From contig JAUJNF010000006.1 in the NCBI GenBank assembly GCA_030446485.1, forward strand, positions 24,956 through 88,955: a DNA stretch of 64,000 nucleotides. Reading direction: 5' to 3'. This DNA is from Thermoleophilaceae bacterium. Lineage in GTDB: Bacteria > Actinomycetota > Thermoleophilia > Solirubrobacterales > Thermoleophilaceae. Shown here piece by piece: positions 21,280-31,103 of the stretch. A program made the position numbers and the translations under genes. The notes beneath the pieces were generated by a model. That model ran no database searches and was not told where the DNA came from. It was given only the letters and a program-made list of their open reading frames with translations. Position 1 is the stretch's first letter. The number at the start of each line of letters is the position of its first letter.

Positions 21280-22089
21280 TCAGCCGCCGCCCGTCTCGGC
21301 GCGCCAGCGCTCGCGGTTGCGCTCGCCGAGCTTCCGAAACGCGGGAACGAGGCGTATGCCCGCGCGGGGAAAGGTGTAGAGCAGCCGGCCGAGCACTCCC
21401 CGCCAGGCCGGCATCACCGCCCTGAGCGCCGGGCCGTAGAGCAGCTCGACGCCGCGGTCGGCCACCTGGTCGGCCGTGAGCAGGCTCGGGGCCGAGAAGA
21501 GGAGCGCCGCCGCGTGGCCCTCGGCCTCCTCGCGCACCATCTCGGTGTCGATCGCGTCCGGGCACAGGCAGCGCACGGTGACCGGGCGTCCCGCTTCGTG
21601 CAGCTCGGCTTCGAGGGAGGTGGAGAAGGCCAGCACCGCGTGCTTGGTGGCCCCGTACACGGCCAGGCCCGGGGCGGGGCTGAACGACGACATCGAGCCC
21701 ATGTTCAGTATCCGGCCGCCGAGCGTGCCCATGGCTTCGACCGCGGCGCGCGAGCCGTTGATCACGCCCAGCAGGTTGACGGCCACTATCAGCTCCACCG
21801 TCGCGTCGTCGTGGGCCTCCACGGCCTCGGTCCTGAGCACCCCGGCGTTGTTGACCCACACCGCAAGCCGGCTCCGCCCGGCCGCCTCGGCGGCCACGCG
21901 CCGGCAGGCCTCCGGGTCGCGGACGTCGAGCGCAGCCGACCACGACGGCTCTCCCAGTGCCGCGGCCGTGGCCTCGGCGGCCCGTTCGTCCACGTCGGTG
22001 GCCAGCACGGCCAGCCCGCGGGCCGCCAACCGCTCGGCGAAGGCCCGCCCCAGCCCGCGCCCCGCGCCGGTGACCACCGCTACCTCCAT
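21280..22089 (-). CDS. Short-chain dehydrogenase/reductase
   Basis: MEVAVVTGAGRGLGRAFAERL, NNAGVL, YGATKHAVLAFS. Confidence 0.87.
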   Translation of the reverse strand: MEVAVVTGAGRGLGRAFAERLAARGLAVLATDVDERAAEATAAALGEPSWSAALDVRDPEACRRVAAEAAGRSRLAVWVNNAGVLRTEAVEAHDDATVELIVAVNLLGVINGSRAAVEAMGTLGGRILNMGSMSSFSPAPGLAVYGATKHAVLAFSTSLEAELHEAGRPVTVRCLCPDAIDTEMVREEAEGHAAALLFSAPSLLTADQVADRGVELLYGPALRAVMPAWRGVLGRLLYTFPRAGIRLVPAFRKLGERNRERWRAETGGG

Positions 22090-22261
22090 GGCGGGGGAGA
22101 CTAGAAGGCCCACTGGATGGTTGATTCCCCGGCCGGCGTCTCGGCCACCGGGGGCGTCCCGCGGCGCCGACTACCCCGGTATCTCCGGCCGTTCGCGTGG
22201 CGTCCGAGCAACGCCGCTCTCCTGCCGGCGGAGTCGGTTGGTACGATGCGCGCCGTCAACC

Positions 22262-22390
22262 GACGGCCGAGGCCGTGCCCTCCCGGAGGGCGCGGCGCGG
22301 GGGAACCGATTGGTCCGAGGACCGGGGCGAATCGCCGTGTGGCGGCGTAGCGAACCGAAGCGCGAGCCCGACAGCTGACCCCGCAGGCCA
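22262..22390 (+). ncRNA. Cyclic di-AMP (ydaO/yuaA-type) riboswitch
   Basis: Conserved blocks GCGCGGGGGAACC, ACCGGGGCGAATC, GAGCCCGACAGCTGACCCCGCAGGC in order, ending just 5' of an SD/ATG. Confidence 0.82.
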
Positions 22391-22400
22391 ATCGAGGTGA

Positions 22401-22712
22401 ATGTCAGTGCAGGACGCAAGTGCCCGTAAGCAGTGGGTCGAAGACGATGAGGAGCGCCGCCTTCGCCAGTCGCAGCGGCGCCTGCGGGTGGTCGAGCAGC
22501 CGCCCGCGCGGCGCCCGGCCGGTCGTGCGCCGGGCGGCGCCGCCCCCCCCCGGCGCACCGTGCGCATCAACGGGCAGGCGCCCGCTCCACGCCGCCGTCC
22601 GGAGCGGGCGGATGGCCTGGCCGGTCGGCCGGACCGGCCCGCGCGCTGGGCGTTCGGCCTGGGGCTCTTCATGATCCTCATGGCCGTCGTCACCGGCGAC
22701 CCCAGCGCGTAG
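22401..22712 (+). CDS. Small Arg/Pro-rich protein with C-terminal TM segment, downstream of the riboswitch
   Basis: ATG at 22401 with aggtga SD; 103 aa with WAFGLGLFMILMAVVTG tail. Confidence 0.65.
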   Translation: MSVQDASARKQWVEDDEERRLRQSQRRLRVVEQPPARRPAGRAPGGAAPPRRTVRINGQAPAPRRRPERADGLAGRPDRPARWAFGLGLFMILMAVVTGDPSA

Positions 22713-22892
22713 GCGCCACCGCGATGGGGCATCGCGATCCGGCGCGCCGGACCGTGCGAAGCCCTTAAGAATCCGTAAAGCCGAGCGCGGCACCGATCCT
22801 TTCACCCCCTGCCCGCGTATAGGTCAAGGACGCCCCTCAGGATCGCCTCGACGATGTCGGAGCCGAGGCTCGGTCCTTGACCAGCCGCGTAT

Positions 22893-22909
22893 GCTTACTT
22901 TACGTAAGC
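22893..22909. promoter_or_regulatory. Palindromic operator candidate GCTTAC-TTTAC-GTAAGC
   Basis: Perfect 6-bp inverted repeat just upstream of the AhpD-like/HxlR pair. Confidence 0.6.
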
Positions 22910-22929
22910 GACCGGCAGAGAGTGAAGCC

Positions 22930-23493
22930 ATGAAGACCAAGGAAAGCCGCTTTCAGGTACACGACGAGCTGACCGCGCCCGAGCGCAGCCTGCCCATTCT
23001 CAAGGGTGCCCTCGCCGGCGGTGGGCAGCTCTCCAACTTCCTCGGCGTCATGGCGGGGTCTCCGGCCACCCTGCGCGCCTACGCGCGCTTCCGCTCCGAG
23101 CTGCGGCACGGCGCGCTGCCGCTGAAGACCCAGCAGCGAATCGCTCTGGCGGTGGCCGAGCAGCAGGGCAGCGAGTACTCCCTGGCGACCCTGCAGCGCA
23201 CCGCTCGTGAGGCCGGGCTCGGACTCGACGAGATCTCCCTCGCCCGCGAGTTCGACTCCCGGGACGAGCGCGAGTCGGTGCTTCTTAGCTACGTCAAGGC
23301 GGTTGTGCAGGCCGACGGCGCGCCGCCGCTGCACCTCCACGAGGAGGCCCGTGAGGCCGGCTGGAGCGACGAGCAGATCCTCGAGGCCTTGGCCCATGTG
23401 GCGCTCGGCACCTTCACCAACCTGCTCACGCGGGCGGGCGACGTGCCCCGTGACGGCTCGGGCGAAGAGGGCAGGATGGTTCAGGCCGCCTAA
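22930..23493 (+). CDS. AhpD/carboxymuconolactone decarboxylase-like protein lacking the CxxC site
   Basis: CMD-like LPLKTQQRIALAVAEQQGSEYSLATLQRTAREAGL; CEYC equivalent reads SEYS. Confidence 0.75.
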   Translation: MKTKESRFQVHDELTAPERSLPILKGALAGGGQLSNFLGVMAGSPATLRAYARFRSELRHGALPLKTQQRIALAVAEQQGSEYSLATLQRTAREAGLGLDEISLAREFDSRDERESVLLSYVKAVVQADGAPPLHLHEEAREAGWSDEQILEALAHVALGTFTNLLTRAGDVPRDGSGEEGRMVQAA

Positions 23494-23529
23494 CCGCTGG
23501 TAGCTTTCCGCTCGAGTGAGGGGGGAGCA

Positions 23530-23883
23530 GTGGCCACAGCCGTCGGGGTGAAGGGCGAAGCGTCCGCGGGCGGGCATCCCGGCCCCGAGTGCTGCGCGGG
23601 CTACCGCCGCGCGGTGGAGCTCATCGGCAAGCGCTGGACGGGGGCGATCGTGCTCGTGCTGATGGACGGGCCGCTTCGCCCCTCGGAGATCCGGCAGCGC
23701 GTGCCCGACCTGTCGGACCGGCTGGTGTCCGAGCGGCTGCGGGAGCTCGAGGCCGAGGGGGTGGTCGAGCGGGCCGTGCTCGGCGACAGGCCGGTTCGGG
23801 TCGAGTACGCGCTCACCGCCAAGGGCCGGGCCCTGCAGGGCGCCGTCGGGGCGCTGAAGGCCTGGGCGGCCGAGTGGTGCTGA
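23530..23883 (+). CDS. HxlR-family transcriptional regulator
   Basis: CCAGYRRAVELIGKRWTGAIVLVLMDGPLRPSEIRQRVPDLSDRLVSERLRELEAEGVV. Confidence 0.85.
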   Translation: MATAVGVKGEASAGGHPGPECCAGYRRAVELIGKRWTGAIVLVLMDGPLRPSEIRQRVPDLSDRLVSERLRELEAEGVVERAVLGDRPVRVEYALTAKGRALQGAVGALKAWAAEWC

Positions 23884-23942
23884 CGGCCCCCGGGCCGTGT
23901 GCCCGGTAGCCTGACCCGCCGCTCCCCGAGGCAAAGGACCCG

Positions 23943-25289
23943 ATGGCCGACCAGCCGAAGACCGCCGACGACGTCCGCGCCCTCGTCGACGAGCACAGCA
24001 TCCGCTTCATCCGGTTCTGGTTCACCGACATCCTGGGACAGCTCAAGAGCTTCTCGATCAACCAGGCCGAGCTCGACGACGCGTTCGAGGGCGGCATGGG
24101 CTTCGACGGCTCCTCGATCACCGGCTTCAACGCCATCGAGGAGTCGGACATGATCGCCATGCCGGACCCTTCGACCTTCGCGATGCTGCCGTGGCGGCCC
24201 GACGAGCAGGGGGTGGGGCGGATGTTCTGCGACGTCGTCACCCCCAACCGCGAGCCCTACGAGGGCGACCCGCGCCACGTGCTGCGCCGCGCCCTCGAAC
24301 GGGCGGAGTCGATGGGGTTCGACGCCTTCAACGTGGGGCCGGAGCTCGAGTTCTTCTACTTCCGAAGCGCGCGGCCGGACGGCAAGCCGGAGGTGCTGGA
24401 CGAGGGCGGCTACTTCGACCTGACCACGCTCGACGCAGGCTCAGACGTGCGCCGCGAGACGGTGCTCGCCCTCGAGCAGCTGGGCATCCACATCGAGTAC
24501 ACCCACCACGAGGTCGGGCCCTCGCAGCACGAGATCGACATGCGCTACGCGCCCGCGATGAAGATGGCCGACGACTGCATGACCTACCGCATCACGGTCA
24601 AGGAGTACGCGATGAAGTACGGCTGGCACGCCACCTTCATGCCCAAGCCGCTGTTCGGCGAGAACGGCTCCGGGATGCACACCCACCAGTCGCTCTTCAA
24701 GGGCGGCCGCAACGCCTTCTACGACGCCGACGACCAGTACTTCCTGTCGCCGGTCGGCAAGGCCTTCATCGCGGGGCAGCTGAAGCACGCGCGCGAGATC
24801 TCCTCGATCTTCGCCCAGTGGGTCAACTCGTACAAGCGCCTCGTGCCCGGCTACGAGGCGCCCGTGTACATCGCGTGGTCGCGCCGCAACCGCTCGGCGC
24901 TCGTGCGCGTGCCGCTCTACCACCCGGGGCGGGAGCAGGCGACGCGCATGGAGCTCCGCTGCCCCGACCCCGCGTGCAACCCGTACCTGACCTTCGCGGC
25001 ACTGCTGCAGGCCGGGCTCGAAGGGGTCGAGAAGGGCTACGAGCTGCCGGAGCCGATGGAGAAGAACCTCTACCACCTGTCGCCCGACGACCGCCGGCGC
25101 CTGGGCATCGAGCAGCTGCCGGAGACGCTCGGGGAGGCGATCGAGCTCACGGCGGAGTCCGAGCTCGTGCTGCGCACCCTGGGCGAGCACATGTTCAACC
25201 GCTTCGTCGAGATCAAGCGCCAGGAGTGGGACGACTACCGCGTGCAGGTCACGCAGTGGGAGCTCGACCGGTACCTGCCGGTCTTGTAG
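23943..25289 (+). CDS. glnA: Glutamine synthetase
   Basis: GFDGSSITGFNAIEESDM, KPLFGENGSGMHTHQSL, NRSALVRVPLY. Confidence 0.95.
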   Translation: MADQPKTADDVRALVDEHSIRFIRFWFTDILGQLKSFSINQAELDDAFEGGMGFDGSSITGFNAIEESDMIAMPDPSTFAMLPWRPDEQGVGRMFCDVVTPNREPYEGDPRHVLRRALERAESMGFDAFNVGPELEFFYFRSARPDGKPEVLDEGGYFDLTTLDAGSDVRRETVLALEQLGIHIEYTHHEVGPSQHEIDMRYAPAMKMADDCMTYRITVKEYAMKYGWHATFMPKPLFGENGSGMHTHQSLFKGGRNAFYDADDQYFLSPVGKAFIAGQLKHAREISSIFAQWVNSYKRLVPGYEAPVYIAWSRRNRSALVRVPLYHPGREQATRMELRCPDPACNPYLTFAALLQAGLEGVEKGYELPEPMEKNLYHLSPDDRRRLGIEQLPETLGEAIELTAESELVLRTLGEHMFNRFVEIKRQEWDDYRVQVTQWELDRYLPVL

Positions 25290-25302
25290 AGGCGCCGGCG
25301 CC

Positions 25303-25323
25303 GGCCGCATTTAGCGGCCTTTT
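25303..25323 (+). terminator. Rho-independent terminator after glnA
   Basis: GGCCGC-ATTTA-GCGGCC followed by TTTT. Confidence 0.8.
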
Positions 25324-25469
25324 CGCTTGAGCCTTGACCGCCGGCTCTACGACAGTCGTCGAACTCGGGAACTTCTGACGCCGCCGGTGCGTCATAGGGG
25401 GACTTGGCGAGCGCGTCCAGACGCGCCAAGAGCACTCAAGCCCCGACCGCAGGTACCGATAGAGAGACC

Positions 25470-26816
25470 ATGGCCGTTCCCACCTACTCAGGAAGCTTTG
25501 GACCCGCCGAAGCCGAGCGGCTGCTCTGGCGCGCGGGCTTTGGACCCAAGCAGGGCGAGATCGAGGCGCTTGCCGCCAAGGGGCTCGCCGGCGCCGTCTC
25601 GTCGCTGACCAATCCGCCGAGGGAGAAGCTCACCGGGCCGCAGCCCCGCCCCGATGGCCGGAGCCTCAACCCCGCGGTCACGAGCGGGCACAACGCCCTT
25701 TGGTGGCTCGACCGCATGGTCCGCACCAATCAGCCGCTCGTCGAGCGCATGACGCTCGTCTGGCACGACTGGTTCGCCACCCGCGGCGTTGGCCCCGGCA
25801 AGCGGCGGATGCCGCTCGAGCAGAACTACATGCTGCGCCGCCACGCGCTCGGCAACTTCCGCGCGCTGGCGCTGGAGGTGACGCGCGACCCGGCCATGCT
25901 CCTCTTCCTCTCCGGCGTGCACAACCGGATGGGCAAGCCCAACGAGAACTACGGGCGCGAGCTGATGGAGCTGTTCACCCTCGGCGCCGGCAACGGGTAC
26001 AGCGAGCGCGACGTGCGCGAGCAGGCCCGGGCGCTCACCGGGTACACGTTCACGCGCGTCACGAGCCGCGGCCACGAGGGCTTCCGCTACGACAAGCGCC
26101 GCCACGACCCGGGCAGGAAGCGGATCCTCGGCAAGACCGGGCGCTTCGACGCCAGGGACGCCGTCGATCTCGCCGTCAGGCATCCCGCGCACGGCCCGTT
26201 CTTCGTGACCAAGCTGTGGTCGGCGTTCATACCCACGCCACCGGAGCCGGGCACGCTCGGCGAGCTCGTGAGCCTCTACCGCTCGCGCCGCTACGCGGTG
26301 AAGCCCGTGGTCGAGGCCATCCTCAAGCACCCCGACCTGTATCAGGGCCCGCGCATGGTCAAGCCACCGGCCGTGTACGCCGCCGGGCTGATCCGCGCCC
26401 TGGGCGACGGCATCACCCAGCGCTCGTGGTCGGGCGCCGACTACGGCGGCGACTCGGGCCAGCGCCTCTTCGACCCGCCGAACGTGTCCGGCTGGGACGA
26501 GTCGAGCTGGCTCGACACCGGCACCTTCCAGGGCCGCTGGAAGGTCGCCCGGCTCATCGCCTCCGAGTACTCGCTGTCGCCCGGCGAGAACCGCGACTAC
26601 CCCGCCAACGAGGACGGCGACACGGCCGTGAACCGGGCACTCGCGTTCTGGGGGAGCCCGACCCTGACCCGGGAAACCCGCCGGACGTTGATCGAGTTCG
26701 CCGACGCGTGCGCGAGGGACGCCAACGTCGAATACCTCCGGACCGCGTACCGGGTGAGCCGCCAGAACGCTCTCCGCATGCTGATCGCCACCGCCCCCGA
26801 ATCCCACACGAGCTGA
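25470..26816 (+). CDS. DUF1800 domain protein (copy 1)
   Basis: AERLLWRAGFGP, MVRTNQPLVERMTLVWHDWFAT, NENYGRELMELFTLG, FDPPNVSGWDESSWLDTGTF. Confidence 0.9.
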   Translation: MAVPTYSGSFGPAEAERLLWRAGFGPKQGEIEALAAKGLAGAVSSLTNPPREKLTGPQPRPDGRSLNPAVTSGHNALWWLDRMVRTNQPLVERMTLVWHDWFATRGVGPGKRRMPLEQNYMLRRHALGNFRALALEVTRDPAMLLFLSGVHNRMGKPNENYGRELMELFTLGAGNGYSERDVREQARALTGYTFTRVTSRGHEGFRYDKRRHDPGRKRILGKTGRFDARDAVDLAVRHPAHGPFFVTKLWSAFIPTPPEPGTLGELVSLYRSRRYAVKPVVEAILKHPDLYQGPRMVKPPAVYAAGLIRALGDGITQRSWSGADYGGDSGQRLFDPPNVSGWDESSWLDTGTFQGRWKVARLIASEYSLSPGENRDYPANEDGDTAVNRALAFWGSPTLTRETRRTLIEFADACARDANVEYLRTAYRVSRQNALRMLIATAPESHTS

Positions 26817-26822
26817 GCTGAC

Positions 26823-28238
26823 ATGGCCCTTCACTGCAGAAACTTCTCCCGCACCCAGTTCCTACGCGAGGCGGCGGCCGAGGCCGGTCGCGGCCTGCCG
26901 AACGTGGAGCCGGGCATGCCGATGCCCGCGGGCACCGGCCTCGACCGGCGCTCGTTCGTGCTCCGCTCCGCCGGCCTGGCTCTGTCGGTGTACGGCGGGC
27001 AGAAGCTCGGCTTCGACGCCCTGAGCGCCGGCGTGGCGCAGGCCCAGAGCGGCGGCGGGCAACGCGTGCTCGTGTCCGTGTTCCTCGAGGGCGGCGCGGA
27101 CTCGATCTCGATCCTTGCTCCCACCGGCGACCCGCGCTACCGGCGCCTGCGCCCCACGCTCGCCCTTCCGGGCTCGAAGGGCTCGCCGTTCCGCGAGGAC
27201 CGCCGGCTCCGCTGGCACCCCGTGGCCGCCAAGCTCGCCGCCCTGCACGCCGAGGGCAAGCTCACCGTGATGCCGTCGATCGGCTACGAGGGGCCGGACC
27301 AGTCGCACTTCACCTCGCGCCACTTCTACGAGGTGGGCGCCCGCCAGGCCAACCTGCCCACCGGCTGGCTGGGCCGCTACCTCGACCTGGTCGGCACGCC
27401 CGACAACCCGCTCCAGGGCCTCGCCCTGAACCGGCAGCTCGCCCCGTCGCTCGCCGCCGGACGCAATCCCGTGTCTGCCGCGAACTCCGTGACCGACTAC
27501 ACCTACACCGCTCCGTTCGTGTTCGACGACGTCGAGCGGCGGCTGCACCAGTACCTGCCGAAGGTCGGCGAGGCGCACCTGGGATCGAGCGACCCGGCCC
27601 TCCGCGAGGCGGGCTCGATTGCCTCGGACGCGGGTGCGCTGCGTGGGCAGCTCGGGCGCTACGCGGCAAGGGGCGTCAGGAGCCCGGTCATCTACCCCGG
27701 CTCCAAGAGCGGGGCTGGTTCGGTGGGCGGAGGCGTCGGCGCCGGTGGCGACATGTTCCCCGAGCGCCTGGCCGGCCTGGCGGCGCTCCTCGACGCCGGC
27801 GTGCCCATCCGCGTGGCCGCGCTCACCGGGCCGGGCGACCACGACACCCACGCCCAGCAGGCGAAGTCCTTCGGCAGCGACGTCAAGCTCACCGCCGACT
27901 CCCTGTTCGCCTTCCAGCGCGACCTCGAGGCGCGCGGCCTTGCTGACCGCGTGATCGTGCACGTGTGGTCGGAGTTCGGCCGTCGTGCCCAGGAGAACGG
28001 CTCCAAGGGCACCGACCACGGCGCCGGCGGCATCGGCTTCCTGATGGGCACGCAGGTACGCGGCAAGATGATCGGCGAGTTCCCGGGGCTCGCGAAGCTC
28101 GATCCGCAGGGGAACCTGAGGTCGACCTCGGACTTCCGCGCGCTCTACAGCTCGATCCTCGAGCAGTGGTTCGAGACCGACGCCGGCGCGGTCATTCCCG
28201 ACGCCTCGCGGTTCGGGCGCTACGCGCTGATCAAGTAG
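26823..28238 (+). CDS. DUF1501 domain protein (copy 1), Tat-like signal
   Basis: DRRSFVLRSAGLALS; VSVFLEGGADSISIL; VIVHVWSEFGRRAQENGSKGTDHGAGG. Confidence 0.9.
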   Translation: MALHCRNFSRTQFLREAAAEAGRGLPNVEPGMPMPAGTGLDRRSFVLRSAGLALSVYGGQKLGFDALSAGVAQAQSGGGQRVLVSVFLEGGADSISILAPTGDPRYRRLRPTLALPGSKGSPFREDRRLRWHPVAAKLAALHAEGKLTVMPSIGYEGPDQSHFTSRHFYEVGARQANLPTGWLGRYLDLVGTPDNPLQGLALNRQLAPSLAAGRNPVSAANSVTDYTYTAPFVFDDVERRLHQYLPKVGEAHLGSSDPALREAGSIASDAGALRGQLGRYAARGVRSPVIYPGSKSGAGSVGGGVGAGGDMFPERLAGLAALLDAGVPIRVAALTGPGDHDTHAQQAKSFGSDVKLTADSLFAFQRDLEARGLADRVIVHVWSEFGRRAQENGSKGTDHGAGGIGFLMGTQVRGKMIGEFPGLAKLDPQGNLRSTSDFRALYSSILEQWFETDAGAVIPDASRFGRYALIK

Positions 28239-28294
28239 CACGCGCGGCCACTGGCTCCCCGGGGCCTCAACTCCGGGGCCGGCCGGGCCGATGC

Positions 28295-29704
28295 ATGCGT
28301 ATGTCCGCCGCCGTTCCTGCTACGCGACCACGGTCTGCCGCCACGCGTCCTGCCCGCCGCCGTGCCGCACCGGCGCTTCCGGTCTACTCCGGCCCCTTCG
28401 GCGAGGCGCAGGCCGAGCGCCTGCTGTGGCGCGCGGGGTTCGGGCCGCGGCCGGGAGAGGCGTCGGCTCTGGCCGACAAGGGGCTTCGCGGCGCGGTGCT
28501 GTCGCTCACCCATCCGCCGCGGGCACGGCTCGAGGGCCCGGGCCCCACCGACTCCAAGGGCCGACCGATCGCCCCGGGCGACGCGTGGGGACATGACCAC
28601 CTGTGGTGGCTCGACCGCATGGTGCGCACCAACCAGCCGCTCGTCGAGCGCATGGCCCTCAACTGGCACGACTGGTTCGCCACCGGCGACGTCGGCGCCA
28701 CCCGCCTGAACCTGGCCCAGAACAGCCTCATGCGCCGGCGCGCCCTCGGCTCCTTCTCGGCGCTCCTCACCGACATCACCCGCGACCCGGCGATGTTGCT
28801 CTGGCTGTCCGGCACCGAGAACAGCAGGGACGCCCCGAACGAGAACTACGCGCGCGAGCTGATGGAGCTCTTCACGCTCGGCGCCGCCCGCGGCTACACC
28901 GAAAACGACGTGCGCCAGATGGCGCGGGCGCTCACCGGCTTCACCAACGACTGGAGCCGCGGCGTCGGGCCCCACCGCTTCCGCTTCGAGGCGAAGCGCC
29001 ACGACGGCGGGGTCAAGCGCGTGTTCGGCCGGCGCGGGAAGTTCGACTGGCGTGACGCGTGCCGCCTGTGCCTCGAGAACCGGGCCCACCCCTCCTACTT
29101 AGTGACAAAGCTGTGGTCCTACTTCGTGCCCACCCCGCCGGCGCCCCGCACCGTCTCGTCGCTCAGCGCCCTGTACGTGCACGGGCGTTACGAGGTGCGC
29201 CCGGTGGTCGAGGCCATCCTCATGCACCCCGATCTCCACGAGGGCCCGCGCCTCGTGAAGCCGGCCATCGTGTACGTCGCCGGCCTGCTGCGCACCCGCG
29301 GACGGCCGCTCACCACGGAGTCGTGGACGTGGCTGAGCCACCTGAGCGGCCAGATGCTCTTCCAGCCGCCGAACGTGGCGGGCTGGGACGAGGATCGCTG
29401 GCTCGACACGGCCACGATCTGTGGGCGCTGGAAGGCGGCCAATACATCGCTCCAAGACCAGGAGATCGACACCGGCGACCAGACCTACGACGTCGCCGAG
29501 ACGCCCGAGGCGGCGGTGAGCTCGGCGATCGCCTTCTGGGGCGGGCCGGGCATCACGCCCGAGACCCGCGGACGCCTGCTGGCCTTCTCGCAGCGTTGCG
29601 CCGACGGGATCGAGCACCGCTGGCAGCAGCGCTCCTACCGCGTGCTGCGTCAGAACGCGCTGCGCATGCTCGTGGCCACATCACCCGACTTCCAGACCTG
29701 CTGA
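28295..29704 (+). CDS. DUF1800 domain protein (copy 2)
   Basis: AERLLWRAGFGPRPGEASAL, NENYARELMELFTLG, FQPPNVAGWDEDRWLDTATI. Confidence 0.9.
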   Translation: MRMSAAVPATRPRSAATRPARRRAAPALPVYSGPFGEAQAERLLWRAGFGPRPGEASALADKGLRGAVLSLTHPPRARLEGPGPTDSKGRPIAPGDAWGHDHLWWLDRMVRTNQPLVERMALNWHDWFATGDVGATRLNLAQNSLMRRRALGSFSALLTDITRDPAMLLWLSGTENSRDAPNENYARELMELFTLGAARGYTENDVRQMARALTGFTNDWSRGVGPHRFRFEAKRHDGGVKRVFGRRGKFDWRDACRLCLENRAHPSYLVTKLWSYFVPTPPAPRTVSSLSALYVHGRYEVRPVVEAILMHPDLHEGPRLVKPAIVYVAGLLRTRGRPLTTESWTWLSHLSGQMLFQPPNVAGWDEDRWLDTATICGRWKAANTSLQDQEIDTGDQTYDVAETPEAAVSSAIAFWGGPGITPETRGRLLAFSQRCADGIEHRWQQRSYRVLRQNALRMLVATSPDFQTC

Positions 29705-29711
29705 GGTAGCC

Positions 29712-31103
29712 GTGGCCCACCACCACTGCCGCGACTTCGACCGCGCCGCGTTCCTGCGGGGAGTGGCCGCCGAGGCCGGACGCGGGCTACCGGCGGTCAA
29801 GCCCGGGACACCGCTTCCGGCGGGCACGGGCCTCAGCCGCCGCTCGCTGCTCATGCGCTCAGCGGGTATGGCGATGTCGATCTACGGCGCCTCGGCGCTC
29901 AGCCCGGGCGCCTTCGAGGCGGGCGTGGCCGAGGCCGCGGCGGCTTCCCCCAACGCTCCGGTGCTGGTCTCGGTCTTCCTCGAGGGAGGCATCGACTCGA
30001 TGTCGGTGCTCGCCCCCACGGGCGACCCCAAGTACCGGCGGCTGCGGCCGAAGCTATCCCTGCCCGACGGCGCGGGCTCCGCGTTCGCCGAGGACGACAG
30101 GCTGCGCTGGCATCCCGCCGCGGCGTCGCTCGCCGCCCTGCACGGCGCGGGCAAGGTGAGCGTCTTCCCCTCGATCGGCTACGACCACGCCGACCAGTCC
30201 CACTTCACCTCGCGCCACTACTGGGAGGTGGGGCAGACGAACGCCAATGCCGCCACCGGATGGCTCGGCCGCTACCTGGACCGGGTGGGCACGGGCGCCA
30301 ACCCCCTTCAGGGCCTCTCGCTCGACGGCAGCCTGTCACCGGCCCTCGCCACCGCGCAGGCGCCGGTGGCGGCCATAGAGGGGCCGGGGTCGTACGAGTT
30401 CTGGGGCCGGGGGGTGTGGGGCGACGTGGAGGAGTGGATGCACGAGGCCTTCGCCGACATCGGCGCCGCGCACGCCTCCTCGCCGGGCGCACTCGGAGCG
30501 GCCGGTGCCGTGGCCGCGCGGGCCGGCCAGCTGCGGCGCGACCTGCTCCCCTTCCGCGACGACGCGGACGGCAACAAGGCCTACACGAGCCCGGTCGAGT
30601 ATCCGGCCGGCGACGACTTCCCCGAGCGCCTGGCCGGCCTCGCCGCCATGCTCGCCGCCGGACTGCCGATCCGGTGCGTCGCCCTCAGCGCGGGCGGTGA
30701 CTGGGACACCCACGACAACCAGGAGGAGGACTTCGCCGACAGCCTGAAGCTCACCGCCGACTCGCTCGCCGCCTTCCAGAGCGACCTCGAGGCGCGCGGC
30801 CTCGCCGACCGTGCGCTGGTGCTCGTGTGGTCCGAGTTCGGGCGCCGGGCGGAGGAGAACGGTTCGGCGGGCACCGACCACGGCGCCGGCGGCACCGCCT
30901 TCCTCATCGGCACCCGCGCGCGTGGCCGCATGGTCGGTGAGTTCCCCGGTCTCGGCCGCGGCCTCGACGCCGAGGGCAACCTGCGCGCCACCTCTGACTT
31001 CCGCGGTGTCTACAGCGGCCTGCTCGAGCAGTGGTTCGCCACTGACGCCGCGGCGATCATCCCAGGCGCCGCGGGCTTCGCCCGGCCGGAGCTCGTGCGA
31101 TGA
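29712..31103 (+). CDS. DUF1501 domain protein (copy 2), Tat-like signal
   Basis: SRRSLLMRSAGMAMS; VLVWSEFGRRAEENGSAGTDHGAGG. Confidence 0.9.
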   Translation: MAHHHCRDFDRAAFLRGVAAEAGRGLPAVKPGTPLPAGTGLSRRSLLMRSAGMAMSIYGASALSPGAFEAGVAEAAAASPNAPVLVSVFLEGGIDSMSVLAPTGDPKYRRLRPKLSLPDGAGSAFAEDDRLRWHPAAASLAALHGAGKVSVFPSIGYDHADQSHFTSRHYWEVGQTNANAATGWLGRYLDRVGTGANPLQGLSLDGSLSPALATAQAPVAAIEGPGSYEFWGRGVWGDVEEWMHEAFADIGAAHASSPGALGAAGAVAARAGQLRRDLLPFRDDADGNKAYTSPVEYPAGDDFPERLAGLAAMLAAGLPIRCVALSAGGDWDTHDNQEEDFADSLKLTADSLAAFQSDLEARGLADRALVLVWSEFGRRAEENGSAGTDHGAGGTAFLIGTRARGRMVGEFPGLGRGLDAEGNLRATSDFRGVYSGLLEQWFATDAAAIIPGAAGFARPELVR

